Source of the DNA: Uranotaenia lowii
Taxonomy: Eukaryota; Arthropoda; Insecta; Diptera; Culicidae
Reading direction: 5' to 3'
NCBI RefSeq assembly: GCF_029784155.1
Contig: NC_073693.1
Coordinates: forward strand, 336,738,023-336,802,022
Length of the DNA stretch: 64,000 nt
Made by a program: the position numbers and the translations under genes. The notes under the pieces were generated by a model, which worked only from the letters and a program-made list of their open reading frames with translations, was not told the DNA's origin and ran no database searches. Shown here piece after piece: positions 1-13,000 of this stretch. Positions within the stretch are counted from its first letter, which is position 1. Each line of letters starts with the position of its first letter.

Positions 1-160
1 CATTTTTGTCATTTTTGTCATTTTTGTCATTTTTGTCATTTTTGTCATTTTTGTCATTTTTGTCATTTTTGTCATTTTTGTCATTTTTGTCATTTTTGTC
101 ATTTTTGTCATTTTTGTCATTTTTGTCATTTTTGTCATTTTGTCATTTTTGTCATTTTTT
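1..160. repeat. 9-bp satellite array A, unit CATTTTTGT (cut by window edge)
   Basis: About 17 near-perfect copies of CATTTTTGT, with one 8-bp unit near 140 and decay after 158. The array continues off the left edge. The unit is identical to that of array D 54 kb away. The open frame across it (repeating F-L-S) arises only because the period is a multiple of three. Confidence 0.97.
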
Positions 161-352
161 TACATTACTGTTTTGCATTTTATCTTTAAAAGAATGTGTT
201 TTTTCGTTTTCAGATCATAAAGAAAGTTCATTCTTGCCGATTGACATTTTTCTAACCAATAAATTTCCGTAAGACTTCACCAGGTTCTCAGAAACATTCA
301 TTTTACAACTTTTATAATTGGGTTTGTACTTCTTTCATTCAAAAATGCCACA

Positions 353-372
353 GCTCTCTCTCTCTCTCTCTC
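353..372 (+). promoter_or_regulatory. (CT)n tract, possible GAGA-factor site
   Basis: An uninterrupted CT dinucleotide run about 630 bp upstream of the start codon. GAGA-factor binds (GA/CT)n in fly promoters, so this could be a promoter-proximal element. It may equally be a plain microsatellite. Confidence 0.3.
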
Positions 373-439
373 CGTTCATAAACGATAATTGATAGCAAAT
401 TTCAATTGAACATGAAAACTGCATTATCTGATAAGAATA

Positions 440-1005
440 GTTAGCCAGGTGCCTTCCTTCTCCTATCGCCATCGATTCAAGAAAGTTCTTCGCCAATCTT
501 GGGAGACAAACGAGTCGTTTTCTTCGTCGTCACTCAAGTGGCTTGCCTCAGGAGTACTTCAACACTTTCGCTTGCTTGCTTACTCGATAATGATGAGCTT
601 CCACATTCAAGTAACCTTACTTCGTACAATGTGTATAAGTTTGTGAAGTACCTGTTATAGGAACATTTGTGAGCACAGCCAAGCCTCAAGTCGATTGGAA
701 TTGATTCAGTTAATTTTGATTGCTTTCTTGAGACGGAACGAATTACGCTGTACCTCGGAAGTGAAACTCAAGCAGTGGAATAGAGAATTTGAATTTCTAG
801 AGTTGAACGTGGAAGTGAAACTGAGGATTGCGTGAAACTACACTAACGGTCGACTGTCAGGTGTCGAAGATTGGATATTGGATTGAAATAGGGATACTTT
901 TAGTGAAGTGTGTATAATAGTTTTGGGATGCGAAAATTATCCTTCACGGTAAAGTGCTGATGGGTTGTTCGGAATCTTTGAGGAAAAATTTCCGCATAGT
1001 GAACC
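440..1005 (+). other. Candidate 5' UTR / promoter region of the chitin synthase gene
   Basis: About 560 bp between the CT tract and the start codon. It is less AT-rich than the introns and carries no long open frame that continues into the gene. Short runs such as GTGAAGTG and GTGAAACT recall fly leader sequences. An initiator-like TCAGTT lies near 704 without a clear TATA box. The transcription start cannot be placed from sequence, and further upstream leader exons are possible. Confidence 0.35.
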
Positions 1006-1097
1006 ATGATGAAGAATAAAGAAAACACCATGCCCTATTTCTCTGAATCATCGGATGATGATGACGATGATGATGAGAAGACTCTTCTGATTCGAAA
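1006..1097 (+). CDS. Chs2: Chitin synthase exon 1 (start codon, acidic tail)
   Basis: Starts at the first of two adjacent ATGs, in context GAACC-ATG, and encodes about 30 residues beginning [13 protein letters not shown] run of seven aspartates, coded by a GAT/GAC microsatellite, follows at residues 17-23. A perfect GTAAGT donor follows at 1098 and the exon ends in phase 2. An acidic, poorly conserved cytoplasmic N-terminus is usual in insect chitin synthases. The start is the least certain part of the model, but the phase matches exon 2 exactly and no other candidate start is as good. Confidence 0.8.
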
Positions 1098-4000
1098 GTA
1101 AGTAAAAGCTGAAACGTAGGAGTAGCTTTCCAAAGTACTTTTTAGAAAATGATGAACTGATTGCTTGATTGTGGGAGAAGTTTGGTGCTACAATACGAGA
1201 ATGAGACCTGAGTCCTGAGACTTGAGACTTGAACTTCTAGACCTTAATCAAGATCCGAGAGAGATCAAAGTAATGAGCCATTCGAAATGAGACATGAGGC
1301 AAGAGACCTGAAGAAGACCAGAGACATATGACTTAAGACATAAGACTGAGTCGATTTGAGGTCATTTTTGAATTTCTCAAACCCTGAGGTTTTAAAAGCT
1401 TCGTCTTGGTCCAAAACTCATCCATAATTTTTTGCAGAATTTTTAAGTAACGTTTACTTGAGTAAATTTGAACTTTTAGGTTTATATGGGAAAATTGAAT
1501 ATTTTGTACTGAATAATCAACATCACTTTTGTTTCTTCTGTGCAACAGAGCCTGCTAATGGTTTTTGTACTAATTTATAAATTTTTCAGAGGGAATTTTA
1601 CGCTGAACAACTTTGTCGAAGACTGTAACTTCGTATCTTATAAGGCAAAAAGTTATTAGTTTTTTAACAGGGGTATGTCTTTTAGCATTGATAAACAATA
1701 AATTCAATTGACCCCACTGCCCCACTGATATTTCATGACCATTTTTCATGCAATACTATCTTATGAAAACCTTTTGAATAAGTAGGTATACTGCAAATAT
1801 TTTTTAAAAAAACTGAAAATAACTGTTATTTATTTAAATTTTGACTATGGAAAGCGAAAGTGAATTAAATTAATAATTGAGGTGTTTTTCCTCAGTTTCT
1901 GCTCGATATTTTTTTTTAAATACTCACAGTATTCTGATTCGATTTGTCCGCATGTTCTGTTCAAAAATTAAACCAAATGCTAAGATTTAACACAGGTTTT
2001 GAAAAAAACTGGTTCTGTTCACTATCCCAGATACTATTTCACAGGGACCAACTTATCGGTTATATTTTATGTTTGAACTTGCTGTCCCTACATAATTTAT
2101 TGAGCCTTTGAATTTCTCAAAAATAATGTTTGTTTAAGTAGTATACCTATAGGTAAATCATTTTTTATGTTCAGGGAACTGATTGGTACCGTGAAAGGGG
2201 TTAATTGGGACAGTTTAAGTTGTTTTATTCGTTTACAGATGATCCTAGACTTTGCTATGACCAAAGTCAATTAACCCCAAGAAATGTGCGCCACACAATG
2301 TAGGATTAACAGTACATTCTCAGTGCATAAAACTCATGCTCTCCCTTAAAAAAAGCTCAATAACGGCGCCGGCCACGTCCTAATAGTCAATAAGGGACAT
2401 AGGGAGGAATGTTAGTAAGATACTCTTTTGGTTCAACTTGCAACCCCTTATCTTCGTGTACCTTAAAAATTCATTTTAAAGAAATCAAAAACAGAGGTAC
2501 GCATGTATCACCAGCTATGGAAACCATCTGTACGTCTGCGAATCTATATTCAACCATCAAAGGAAAGGGTTATGTTAGTAAAAGGAAGGTATAGATCAAG
2601 ATCCATTTTGGTAGATGGTACGACATAGGGGTTTCCCTACACCTTCTGTGCTCCTAGTCGTTTCCTATTGAAACTCCTGTTTCTTTCTATGAGGCCTGTT
2701 GAAAAAAGAATCAGTGAGGACAGTGCTTTTTTAAATAGCACTTGCACAAGCTACCATAAGTTCAACAAAAAAGGACTTTGCGATAATTATTTAAACCTAG
2801 TTAAAACTAGCTCATTTTCCTCAAACTAGATCCTATCACATCAACGAACTTGTAGAACAGCTGAATTATTCTTTTTATGTTTTTTTCTAATCATTACATT
2901 TCAATTGAATTGGTGTCAAAAAAAAAAAAAACTAAATACAATATTATAATAATATGATTTTCATTTTGCCATCTCTTGCTTGATAGTTCAAAACAGCCGT
3001 TCCGTAGATTCCTTAATGCTTTTCTAAACTCGGGTCTCATTATTGAGATATACTTGTTTCAATAAACAAGTATAGTGTTATTTAAAATATTTAAATAAAT
3101 GTATCATTTTTTTTAAATTTCCACGTTCTCGAGTTTTACAAATACCGTAGTTTGCTTCATGCTTAAGAAAAAAATTCTTTTTGATAACATAATCTCTATA
3201 AGACATACTTGAGCATGAAAAAGCATTGGTTTTTCTTTTGACGGTAAAAATTGAACACAAGATTGGGTATTTTGCGTGGATTTTCCAATTGGCAAGTGAG
3301 TTATTTAGTCTTAGAATATACTCTTAGGAATATATTTCTGATCTTGAATTTGATCTAAAGAAGAATTGCAGTTTTTGGGATGTATATTTTTTTTTTCTAA
3401 TGATTGAATTGCTGAACCTTTTCTACCTGAACTTATATTTTGAGATGCGCTTAATATTTTTATTGATATGATTTTAAATTATTTACCATATTTTTTTTAA
3501 TTCTACGAATTGACAATAATACATCATCTTTCATAATGAATTTAAGCATTGAACATGAGCTTTCTATCAACTAAGGCCCACCTACGGCCAAAGCTTTAAC
3601 AGTTTAATTTAAATTGTCCTCAAATCTGTCACCTAAGATCTTCAAACTTTAACATCAAAATTATAAGTTTGTCATAATTTAACACAACACACCATTTTAC
3701 ATATATACTTTTATTAGCTTATCAGTTATTTTAATTTATTTTATTTAAAATATTTTGTTTGAAGGCAGCGAAAAGCATTTAAAAATAAATATTTAAATAT
3801 GATTAGTGCATTGCGAAGGTTGAGTAGAATACTTCAAAAAAAGTTGTCATACTATTTTTGTGTATAAGATCTGCACATCATGTGCGTTTATTGTTTAAAA
3901 AATGCTTTGCCCTAAATTAGAATACCTAATAACTTAACGCATTACTTTCCGAAAAAAATATGATAGATGCCAAAATGCAACATATTTTCAAGTTCCTGTC

Positions 4001-7000
4001 TGTGTGTATGTTCTTGTTTGAAAAATCCCTGTTTAGTGTCTAACTTAGACGTTGACTGTTAGTGCTTTCTAATGTCTTGGAAAAATTTCATAATTTAACG
4101 ACAAAATACGGCGAAATATGCGGACCATTTAACATACAGTTCCACGCTAATTTCAATAATTTCTTCAAACCCTCCCATCTATGAAAAGCATCAAGAACTA
4201 ATGATAGAAAAAGAAAACTTCTGAATTATTGAAAATATGCTCTTTGATTTGATTTGGTTTCTAAACACGAATATCTTCCCCAAATCGTACAGCGTAGAAT
4301 AAAAATCTGCCATGATGCCATGAATTCACAAAAGTTTTAAAAGATATTTGGACATAAAACAATCTGGAAAATCGTAGGTAACAATTGCTCGCTAGAAAAA
4401 AAAACGCGTAAAATAATAAATAATGCAGACTTTACAGACCACATTGTATAATGTTTTCTCCGCAACATAATAAACTAAAAGGAAAAGAAGAGCATTATGC
4501 CACATATTGAAATAAAACCTTTTCCTTTCCGATACATTGTTTAAATATTCTTAAAACTTAATTTAATTACGGACAGCTTTGTGAAAATAATTTGTTTGCA
4601 AATATGACGTATCCCATATATTTTGGGAACAAAACTTATGATTTTTAAGCGTTTATTGAAATACTTACGAAAAAATATTTTTTAAATATGAACAATATCC
4701 CTTCTTTGTAAATAGATTAACTAATTATTGAAGACTAAACATGGCTTTGACTATTTTTCCATATCCAACTTGCAGTGATAATATTTATGATTAGGCTTTC
4801 TAAATGGTCTATTATTAGATGCCTACAATTCAGAGTAAACCAAAAAAAAATTAAAGAGGTTGTACATAAGTACGACCGCAAGGTTAACGTAGAATTGCGA
4901 CAGCCGGTCCTGTGTCAATAGGATATGATTCATAATAAATTATCATACTCGGAAAATGTTGATCGTTTTGACATGAATTATATATTTATTCATCAACTAT
5001 CACGGCCAATTGAGACAGATAGTAAAATATTTGTAGCTGCTTCAAAATCCAATGCAACTGAGCCAATGCGCCTGCAATTATGCAACTACAAACCTCAAGC
5101 GTTGTATCAAACGCTCCGGAGAAAAGCTTTAAAGATTCAGTATTATGCGTTTAATTCGAATTAGTAGGGGAAATGCGCACTAAGGGGTATACAAAAGGGG
5201 TCGTCATTGTACATTGGATGGAGATGAAAATTCATCAACAAATTTAAGTTTAATGAAAAGCGCACTTAATACAAAATTATTTAGAGAGTGAGATTTTTTT
5301 CAGGTTTTTTCCAATGGATTTTTTTGCTTGAATAAATATTATATGTCAATGAATGGTGTCATACTCAAACTTCTACACATTTTAATTTCGTGAATTTTTT
5401 CTGCTCAGAAATAGGGACCGCGGATTACTTTTCATTTTTTTTATCAAAGTTCTGATTTAAGATTTGAACCGTGGAATTATCTTTGCCATGTACAATAAAA
5501 ATTGTATTTAAAATTTCATCTCTATAGAAGAACGTTATTGAAAAGTAACGAAAGGTTTATAATTTTAATCAAATGATGTAAAAATTTTTAATATTCAAAA
5601 AATCACAGGTGCCCATACAAAAAAAAATTAAATGAAAAATATTTTTTTCTTTCCAAAGTGACTCATGCCTTTGTAAAGTAGCCTGAAGCATTTAGTTGGC
5701 TGACCCCGCAGATGTGGAAAATTGCGGAATCTGGACGATGCTGCTGATGTGGTTTGGTGGGCTTTTAGCCTTTTCGGTTCCTTTGAGTTTGATTTTCTCA
5801 AAGGAAGCATAATGAATGCTCCGGGTTTCAGTGAAAATGGTTTACTCAGCCGAGCATAGTTGTCCTCGTCGTCCTGGTGAAGAACTTCAAACAGCACAAT
5901 CCTAGCAAGTGGCCTTCTCTCCCAACAGCATTGCACACATTTTTGGTCGCAACAACCCACCGACCGGGAGAAAGACCAAAAAGCAAATGAAAACGGGTCG
6001 GGGCAATCCTTGCTTTTTTTTAACTTCGCATCTAGTGCAGTTCGGGTCGACGATCAGGGTTTTTTCGCTCGGGTGTTTTGCGCACCAATTTGTATTAGCG
6101 CGTTATTGGTATTGGTGTACCAACACATAGCCGACCCAAAATGTTGTTCGGAAAAGATGTCCGTGAAAGAGGTGTTTTTCGTGACGCGAGATTCGTTCGC
6201 GAATTTCAATTTGCCCCCCTATAGTGTTGCCGTAAGACGTAATTCTACGTCAAAAAAATCCAACCCTTCACCACACAATGTTAAAATTCCTTCAACGCAA
6301 CGCAAAAAAAAATTATAGACCCCAAATTCATTCTCCTGTGATTCGAAGTTAAGTCGCCTTGTGTTCAGTAGTGAATAAACTCAACCAGTAGTGAGTAAAC
6401 TCAATATGAATTGATTCTTAAGGGGCCGTTCAAATATTACGTCACGCAATTTTCAATCTTTTTCAATCACCTCCCCCTCCTCCCCCTACGTAACACATTC
6501 GTTTCAGATTTTCTATCCAAAATCCACTGACCGTAACAAACTTCTATATCCCCTCCCTCCCTAAACGCGCTACGTAATATTTGAATGATCCCTAACTAAA
6601 CTACTACTCCGAACTTTATATTTTAGTATTCTAACTAAACAAAACATCTTGCCTTGTGATCAAAGTACGAATCAGAAGATTCCCAATAAATATAGCCCAT
6701 TTTGCAGTGGACTTCATTTTCCAAGTTATCATAATTAGAAACTGTAAAATGTTGAAGGATGAAGACTAATTCTCAATGTCATTGGGGGGCATTGGAGATC
6801 ATGGAGATCTTGCTATCACCTATTATAATGGTAATGTTCCTGTTCCAGACTGTCTGCAATAATTGGCAGTATCGTGAGTTGCGTGTGGTGTGGATCGATC
6901 TGGGTACAAGCAAACACATTCCATACCGACAATACCAGAACACAGTCCTAAAATATAGTCGTTAAATAAATTCACAATCCGTTCACAAATCGAAAAATAT

Positions 7001-10000
7001 TCTAATCATTGCCCCGTTAATTTTTTTCACTCCCTTTTTTCGCCATTTTAAGCAGTTTCAATCAATTGCTTTTTTCTGTTTTCCCCAAAATCACTTTAAA
7101 AGTATTCTTCAATGTTTACCAAATTTGCAGACAGTACACATAACTTTTTCCAGTGTTTTCTAACAACACTTTTCATGGTAAGAAATTTCACGATATTAAT
7201 TTTTAAATTATTTTGAGAAAATCTGGCTTGAGCAATTTATAGTTTAATTTTTATAAACGCTGATTCAATAATTTGATATTCATTGAGGTGTTGAAATAAA
7301 ATCAAAAATGAAACTCAAAAGTTTTTTTCGCACATCTTCATCATTTTTAATGATTTGTGACATTCGAGTGTAAACCATTGTTTAGTAGTACATTTTATCA
7401 AAAAAAATTTTTTTTCTTAGTTCAAATATTTAGTTTGAAACTCTCTTTTTGTGTTGGATCTTAGTTAATATTTTTCGTGACATTTTTTTTATCATTTTCC
7501 TTGCTTTTTATGATGATATGGAATATTTCATCGTTATTTGAAAAGCTTCCCGGGAATTAGAAAAATTCGGGAATTCCCGAATTTCGGGAAACGTTTGAAA
7601 AATCCCGGGAATTCTAGAAACGAGTAAAATGTGCTGAATTTCTACAAATTTACACGATTTAAATTGGAAAAATGAAACAGATTGAGCCAGGAAAATAATA
7701 GTTCTACCACAGACCATACTGTCTGGACACTAGACTGAGTCGATTTAGATTCATTTGTGAATTTCTCAAACCCTGGGGTCTTAAAAGCTTCGTTTTGGTC
7801 CAAAACTCATCCATGATTTTTTGCAGATTTTTTAAGTAACGTTTATATGAGTAAATTTGAACTTTTAGGTTTGTATGGGAAAATTGAATATTTTGTACTG
7901 AAAAATCAACATAATTTTTTTTCTGTGGAACCAAGCCTGCTTATGGTTTTTTTTGCCAATTTATAAATTCTAAAAAGAAAATTTATTGTTTATCAATGCA
8001 AAAAGACATTCACCTGTTAAAAAGCTTTTAACTTTTTTGTCTAAGAAGATACAAAGTTATGATATTCGACAACGTTGCTCAGCGGAAACTTTCATTTGAA
8101 GAATTTATAAATTGACGCAAAAACCATTAGCAGGCTCGATTTCACAGAAGAAACAACGATGATGTTGATTTTTCTGCACAAAATATTCAATTTTCCCATA
8201 CAAACCTGAAAGTTCAAATTTACTCAATTAAACGTTACTTAAAAATTCTGAAAAAAAATCATGGATGAGTTTTGGACCAAAACGAAGCTTTTGACACCCC
8301 AAGGTTTGAGAAATTCAAAAATCACCCCAAATCGATTCAGTCTACTGTACACTCGATTTCGTTTGTTGGATAATTTTTCCAACAGTACGCAATATCGAAT
8401 GTTGTTTACAGTAGCAAAATCATCAGCAAAGAAATGAAATATTGTAAAAAAAAATAGATAGTTATCTGAAAATTAACGATATTTGATGAATTACATGAAG
8501 TCTAGCTAACTAACTTCTATCGATAGTGAGGAATCTTTCTCAATTATTGAAAATTTTTGCAGCTAGATTCAGACCAGTTTGTCGGTAAAAATACTTTGTT
8601 TTTGGGTCTTTGGTTTGCTTATTGAATTTTTGAAGCATTAAAATAGTTTGAAATGTTTTGCAATACTAGGTACGACCTTAAATTTAACAATATCATATTG
8701 ATAAGAATTCGTACGCAGTAGATGATTCAAGATCTTCATGTTGAAATGTTCATTTTAAATTTTTCCCGGGATCCCGGGAATTCCCGGGAAAAGGATCGTC
8801 AGATTCCCCGATTCCCGGGAAAGCTAAAACGGCCGGGAAATGGACACTCTAATCCGGACAAATCCGGGAAATTTTGCAAGCTTCGGGTAGATCAGCCTCG
8901 AATATTTTAAAGTTGCCTTGATTCTGAAGAAAAAATAACTATTCTTGATATCTCATGTTCCTCTAATTCTTTCCATCTCCTACGAAAATGCAACATTTTT
9001 CGGCATTATGCTCCTTACCGGCTAATTGCGTTTTTCTCACCCCAGTACAGTGGTTTTGCAAATGGGCGCCAAAACTTGTAATATAGCTAATTCTTGTCTT
9101 GATTGCTTTTGGCGCCTTCCTTCCCTTTTCTGTGTGATTTGAATTACGATAAAAATAAGAGAAATAAGGTGCCATGACTTAAATTTCGTGCAAATAAAAT
9201 CTAAAAATTAATTATCAAATTCGACAAAAAAACATTTTCGAAATGTTGTCTCCGTCGTTTGGATGAACCCTTGATAGTAATTCGATTTTCTAGTTTCAAT
9301 TTTCTTTCCTTTCCAAGATTTCTAGAACTTAAAGCAGAATATGATTAAAGTAACGTTTATTTCCTTGGGTTCCTCCTCTGAACCGGGGGTCCGGAGAAAT
9401 TGCCCCTATTGCCCTCTTTTCCCAAATTAAAATACTCATTTTTGCGTACTATCAGCTTAATCCTCCAAAGTTGTTCGGGGCAATATAGATCGCAACGTGC
9501 ATTCAGATCATTCCAATATTTTGAAGAACTCAGATTTTTCTGAGATCAAGTATGTTCTGTTGAATGATAATCAAATTAATAAAAAAAATCTGAAATTGGA
9601 GTCCAAACAATCTGTTCATTGAGAAATGAGACACAGCGAAGCAATGTAAATGTAATGTAATTTTTTTTCAAGTAAGATATTTTTCTACCGGAAAATTCGG
9701 AATAACGGTAAAAGTTTTCATCGGACCTCAACATTTGTAAACATATCCGGATAGATTTATTCTTGAAAATTTCTAAGATCAAAGAAATACTCAAATACAA
9801 TTACTCTGTCAAAAATAAAATAAAAACCAATTAAAAATAAAATAGACTCTTTTCATTCGGATCCAACTACAGACAACCTGGTACAATAAATTTGCTTAAC
9901 TTTGAAACATTGAGAAACAAGTTCAAATTACCTACACAATGAATCAACATCGGTTAACAAAATCGGCGAACAAAATCGGTTGTTGGCCAAGGCCAACAAA

Positions 10001-13000
10001 TAACAAACGCCAAGAAAGTACAGGTCAAATTTTCCCGGAACGGATATTTTCGAACAGTTTTGGAGGGTTAAACAAGCCTTTCTTCAATGTTTTAGTTCTG
10101 ATAGCTAACCAAAATTTAATGAATGGTCCCCGGTTTTTAAGGATTTTTTTTCTTATTTTTAAATTGCAGTTTGGGGACCTTAATACCGGTTCATAATCAT
10201 CATCATCATGAAAACTCATACAATTTTTGTTATCTGATAACTTTTGGTGGTGACTATATTTTAAAATTAAATTCACATTTTAAAACTGTAATTTTGTGAA
10301 ATATGTTGATTATTCAATTTTTTTTCATGGCTTTGATTCAGTTTGATGAAAGTGGGAGGCATCCACATAATAACAGATCCACAATTTATAAGAAACTATT
10401 AAAGTAGCGTTTTAAGGTTTATTCTCAAGACTTAAATGACTGTAGTAATTTTTACAGGAAAAAGTAAATTTGTTACAACCAACTTGGAAAACAAGTGTGT
10501 ATAATTCACCTCTACTTGATGGCGGATGAAAATTAAGAACGATTTTATTTTCAACCTTTCCCGCTTAATCAAACAATATGACAGGATTGGCAATATTATA
10601 GTGATGCAAAATACATGTCTACATTTGATCTTTATTCATCCTAGCCGTTCCAAAACGTTTGAGATTGAACAGCAGGTTTCCAATATTTTTTAACATGTTT
10701 CTAATTTATTGAATACATTTTGCTAAACGTATTAGCAGACAGCGAACAGACATTGAAAATCAAGGGAATACGAAAACAGGTCGTTCGAATGAAGACCAAT
10801 ATTGCTAAACTTTTACACTTCCCAGTCGAGGGCCGGCTGTTAGATATCGGACTATAGTGCAAAGTGTGGCTTATCATGAACAGGTGTTTTCTATCATTTA
10901 CAATCTTTTGCAACCCGTGTTGTGGGTGTTTGATTATAGACAAACTCACACAAACATGCAAGCACACATGTAATTGTGCATGTCTGGGTTCGCAGCTACT
11001 CAACAATATTTATGCGCAAAGCTTCAAATTGCATCCGCTTTATATTTCATGCGTTCGGATGTTGACGATTAGGAGTAGGATGATTCACTTTTTCCTTTAT
11101 ATATTTTAGCTAGGAAGGAAATTTGATAAGAAAGTCCTCATCTTTTGATCCAGTTAATAATAAATGCATCTTCTACAACCTATTTCAGCTGATAAGCTGT
11201 CTATCTACACTTGACAATGAAGAAATACTTATTTGAACCCACTTTTTGTTCATGACTATCGAAACACGTGTATCGTGATACCTACATTTGTAATGGTTTG
11301 TATCAAAAGCAAGCGATTCAAGGAGTTGGATTTGATTCCTGCCAGCCATCCTCACATCTCCCTCCATCGATTTAGAGAATCTAGCGCCAGAGGTTAGCTC
11401 TCAAATTTACCGAATCGATGACACCATGTTTGAGCACAAGCGAGACACCCCCGAATGGCAACACTTGAAAATGATGTAAATTAACTCAGGACCTTTCAAT
11501 CGTTTGTCGATTGACGCCGAGGGAGGGAAAATGTTAGGATTGATGCTCTGTTTGATGGTTAAGGGAAATTTAAACTACACATTCCCCAGTTTGAACAGCG
11601 TTGAGGGTGACGTTGCATTTGAAAATTAGAATCTGTCTATCGATAGTGAAGTGCTGATATCTAAGCTGATAAGGTAGAAGAAGCGATATAGGTTCTAATC
11701 ACAAATATAAAAACAAAGTTTCCTTTTGTTCCCGTTTAGTTCAAATAATTACTACGGGCAAATAGTTTCGAGTGCTCTACTAAATTGAGTCACCCTACAA
11801 TGGCTGCCGATTGGATTTCTACAGACACAAAACACACATTAATATTAGCTACGCGATGATGTCACTTTAATTATCGATAATGATGATGGAAGAGCAAACA
11901 ATTTGACAGCACCATTTCGCTTGTAGAACACCGATGGAAACCTGAAGCTTTGCCAGCTGATAGATTGTTTGACATATTGAGGGAAATTTCTGAGGTTAAT
12001 GACTGACATTTTTTAAACTAAAGATGGTTAAGGGTAATCGTATTGACTTCGGGAATTTTCCTCATAAAATTTGAATAAAAAAATCATAAAATTAAAAGCT
12101 ATAATACGATAAAAAAAAAGACATTTAAGATTTTTTGACTTTTCGGTCATTTTTGACGGTTTTGTCATTTTTGACATTTTTGACGTTTTATACATTTTTG
12201 ACATTTTCGACATTTTTGACATTTTCGACATTTTTGACATTTTATACATTTGTGACCTTTTTGACATTTTTGACATTTTTGACATTTTTGACATTTTTGA
12301 CATTTTGGACATTTTTGACATTTTGGACATTTTTGACATTTTGGACATTTTTGACATTTTAGACATTTTTGACATTTTTGACATTTTTGACATTTTTGAC
12401 ATTTTGGACATTTTGGACATTTTTGACATTTTAGACATTTTTGACATTTTTGACATTTTCGACATTTTTGACATTTTTGACATTTTTGACATTTTTGACA
12501 TTTTTGACATTTTTGACATTTTTGACATTTTTGACATTTTTGACATTTTTGACATTTTTGACATTTTTGACATTTTTGACATTTTTGACATTTTTGACAT
12601 TTTTGACATTTTTGACATTTTTGACATTTTTGACATTTTTGACATTTTTGACTTTTTGACATTTTTGACATTTTTGACATTTTTGACATTTTTGATATTT
12701 TTGACATTTTTGACATTTTTGACATTTTTGACATTTTTGACATTTTTGACATTTTTGACATTTTTGACATTTTTGACATTTTTGACATTTTTGACATTTT
12801 TGACATTTTTGACATTTTTGACATTTTTGACATTTTTGACATTTTTGACATTTTTGAAATTTTTGACATTTTTGACATTTTTGACATTTTTGACATTTTT
12901 GACATTTTTGACATTTTTGAAATTTTTGACATTTTTGACATTTTTGACATTTTTGACATTTTTGACATTTTTGACATTTTTGACATTTTTGACCTTTTTT

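Noticed and set aside
5628..5960. 110-codon - strand frame, Cys-rich at the start
   Set aside because: No known domain and overlapping frames on the other strand; intronic.
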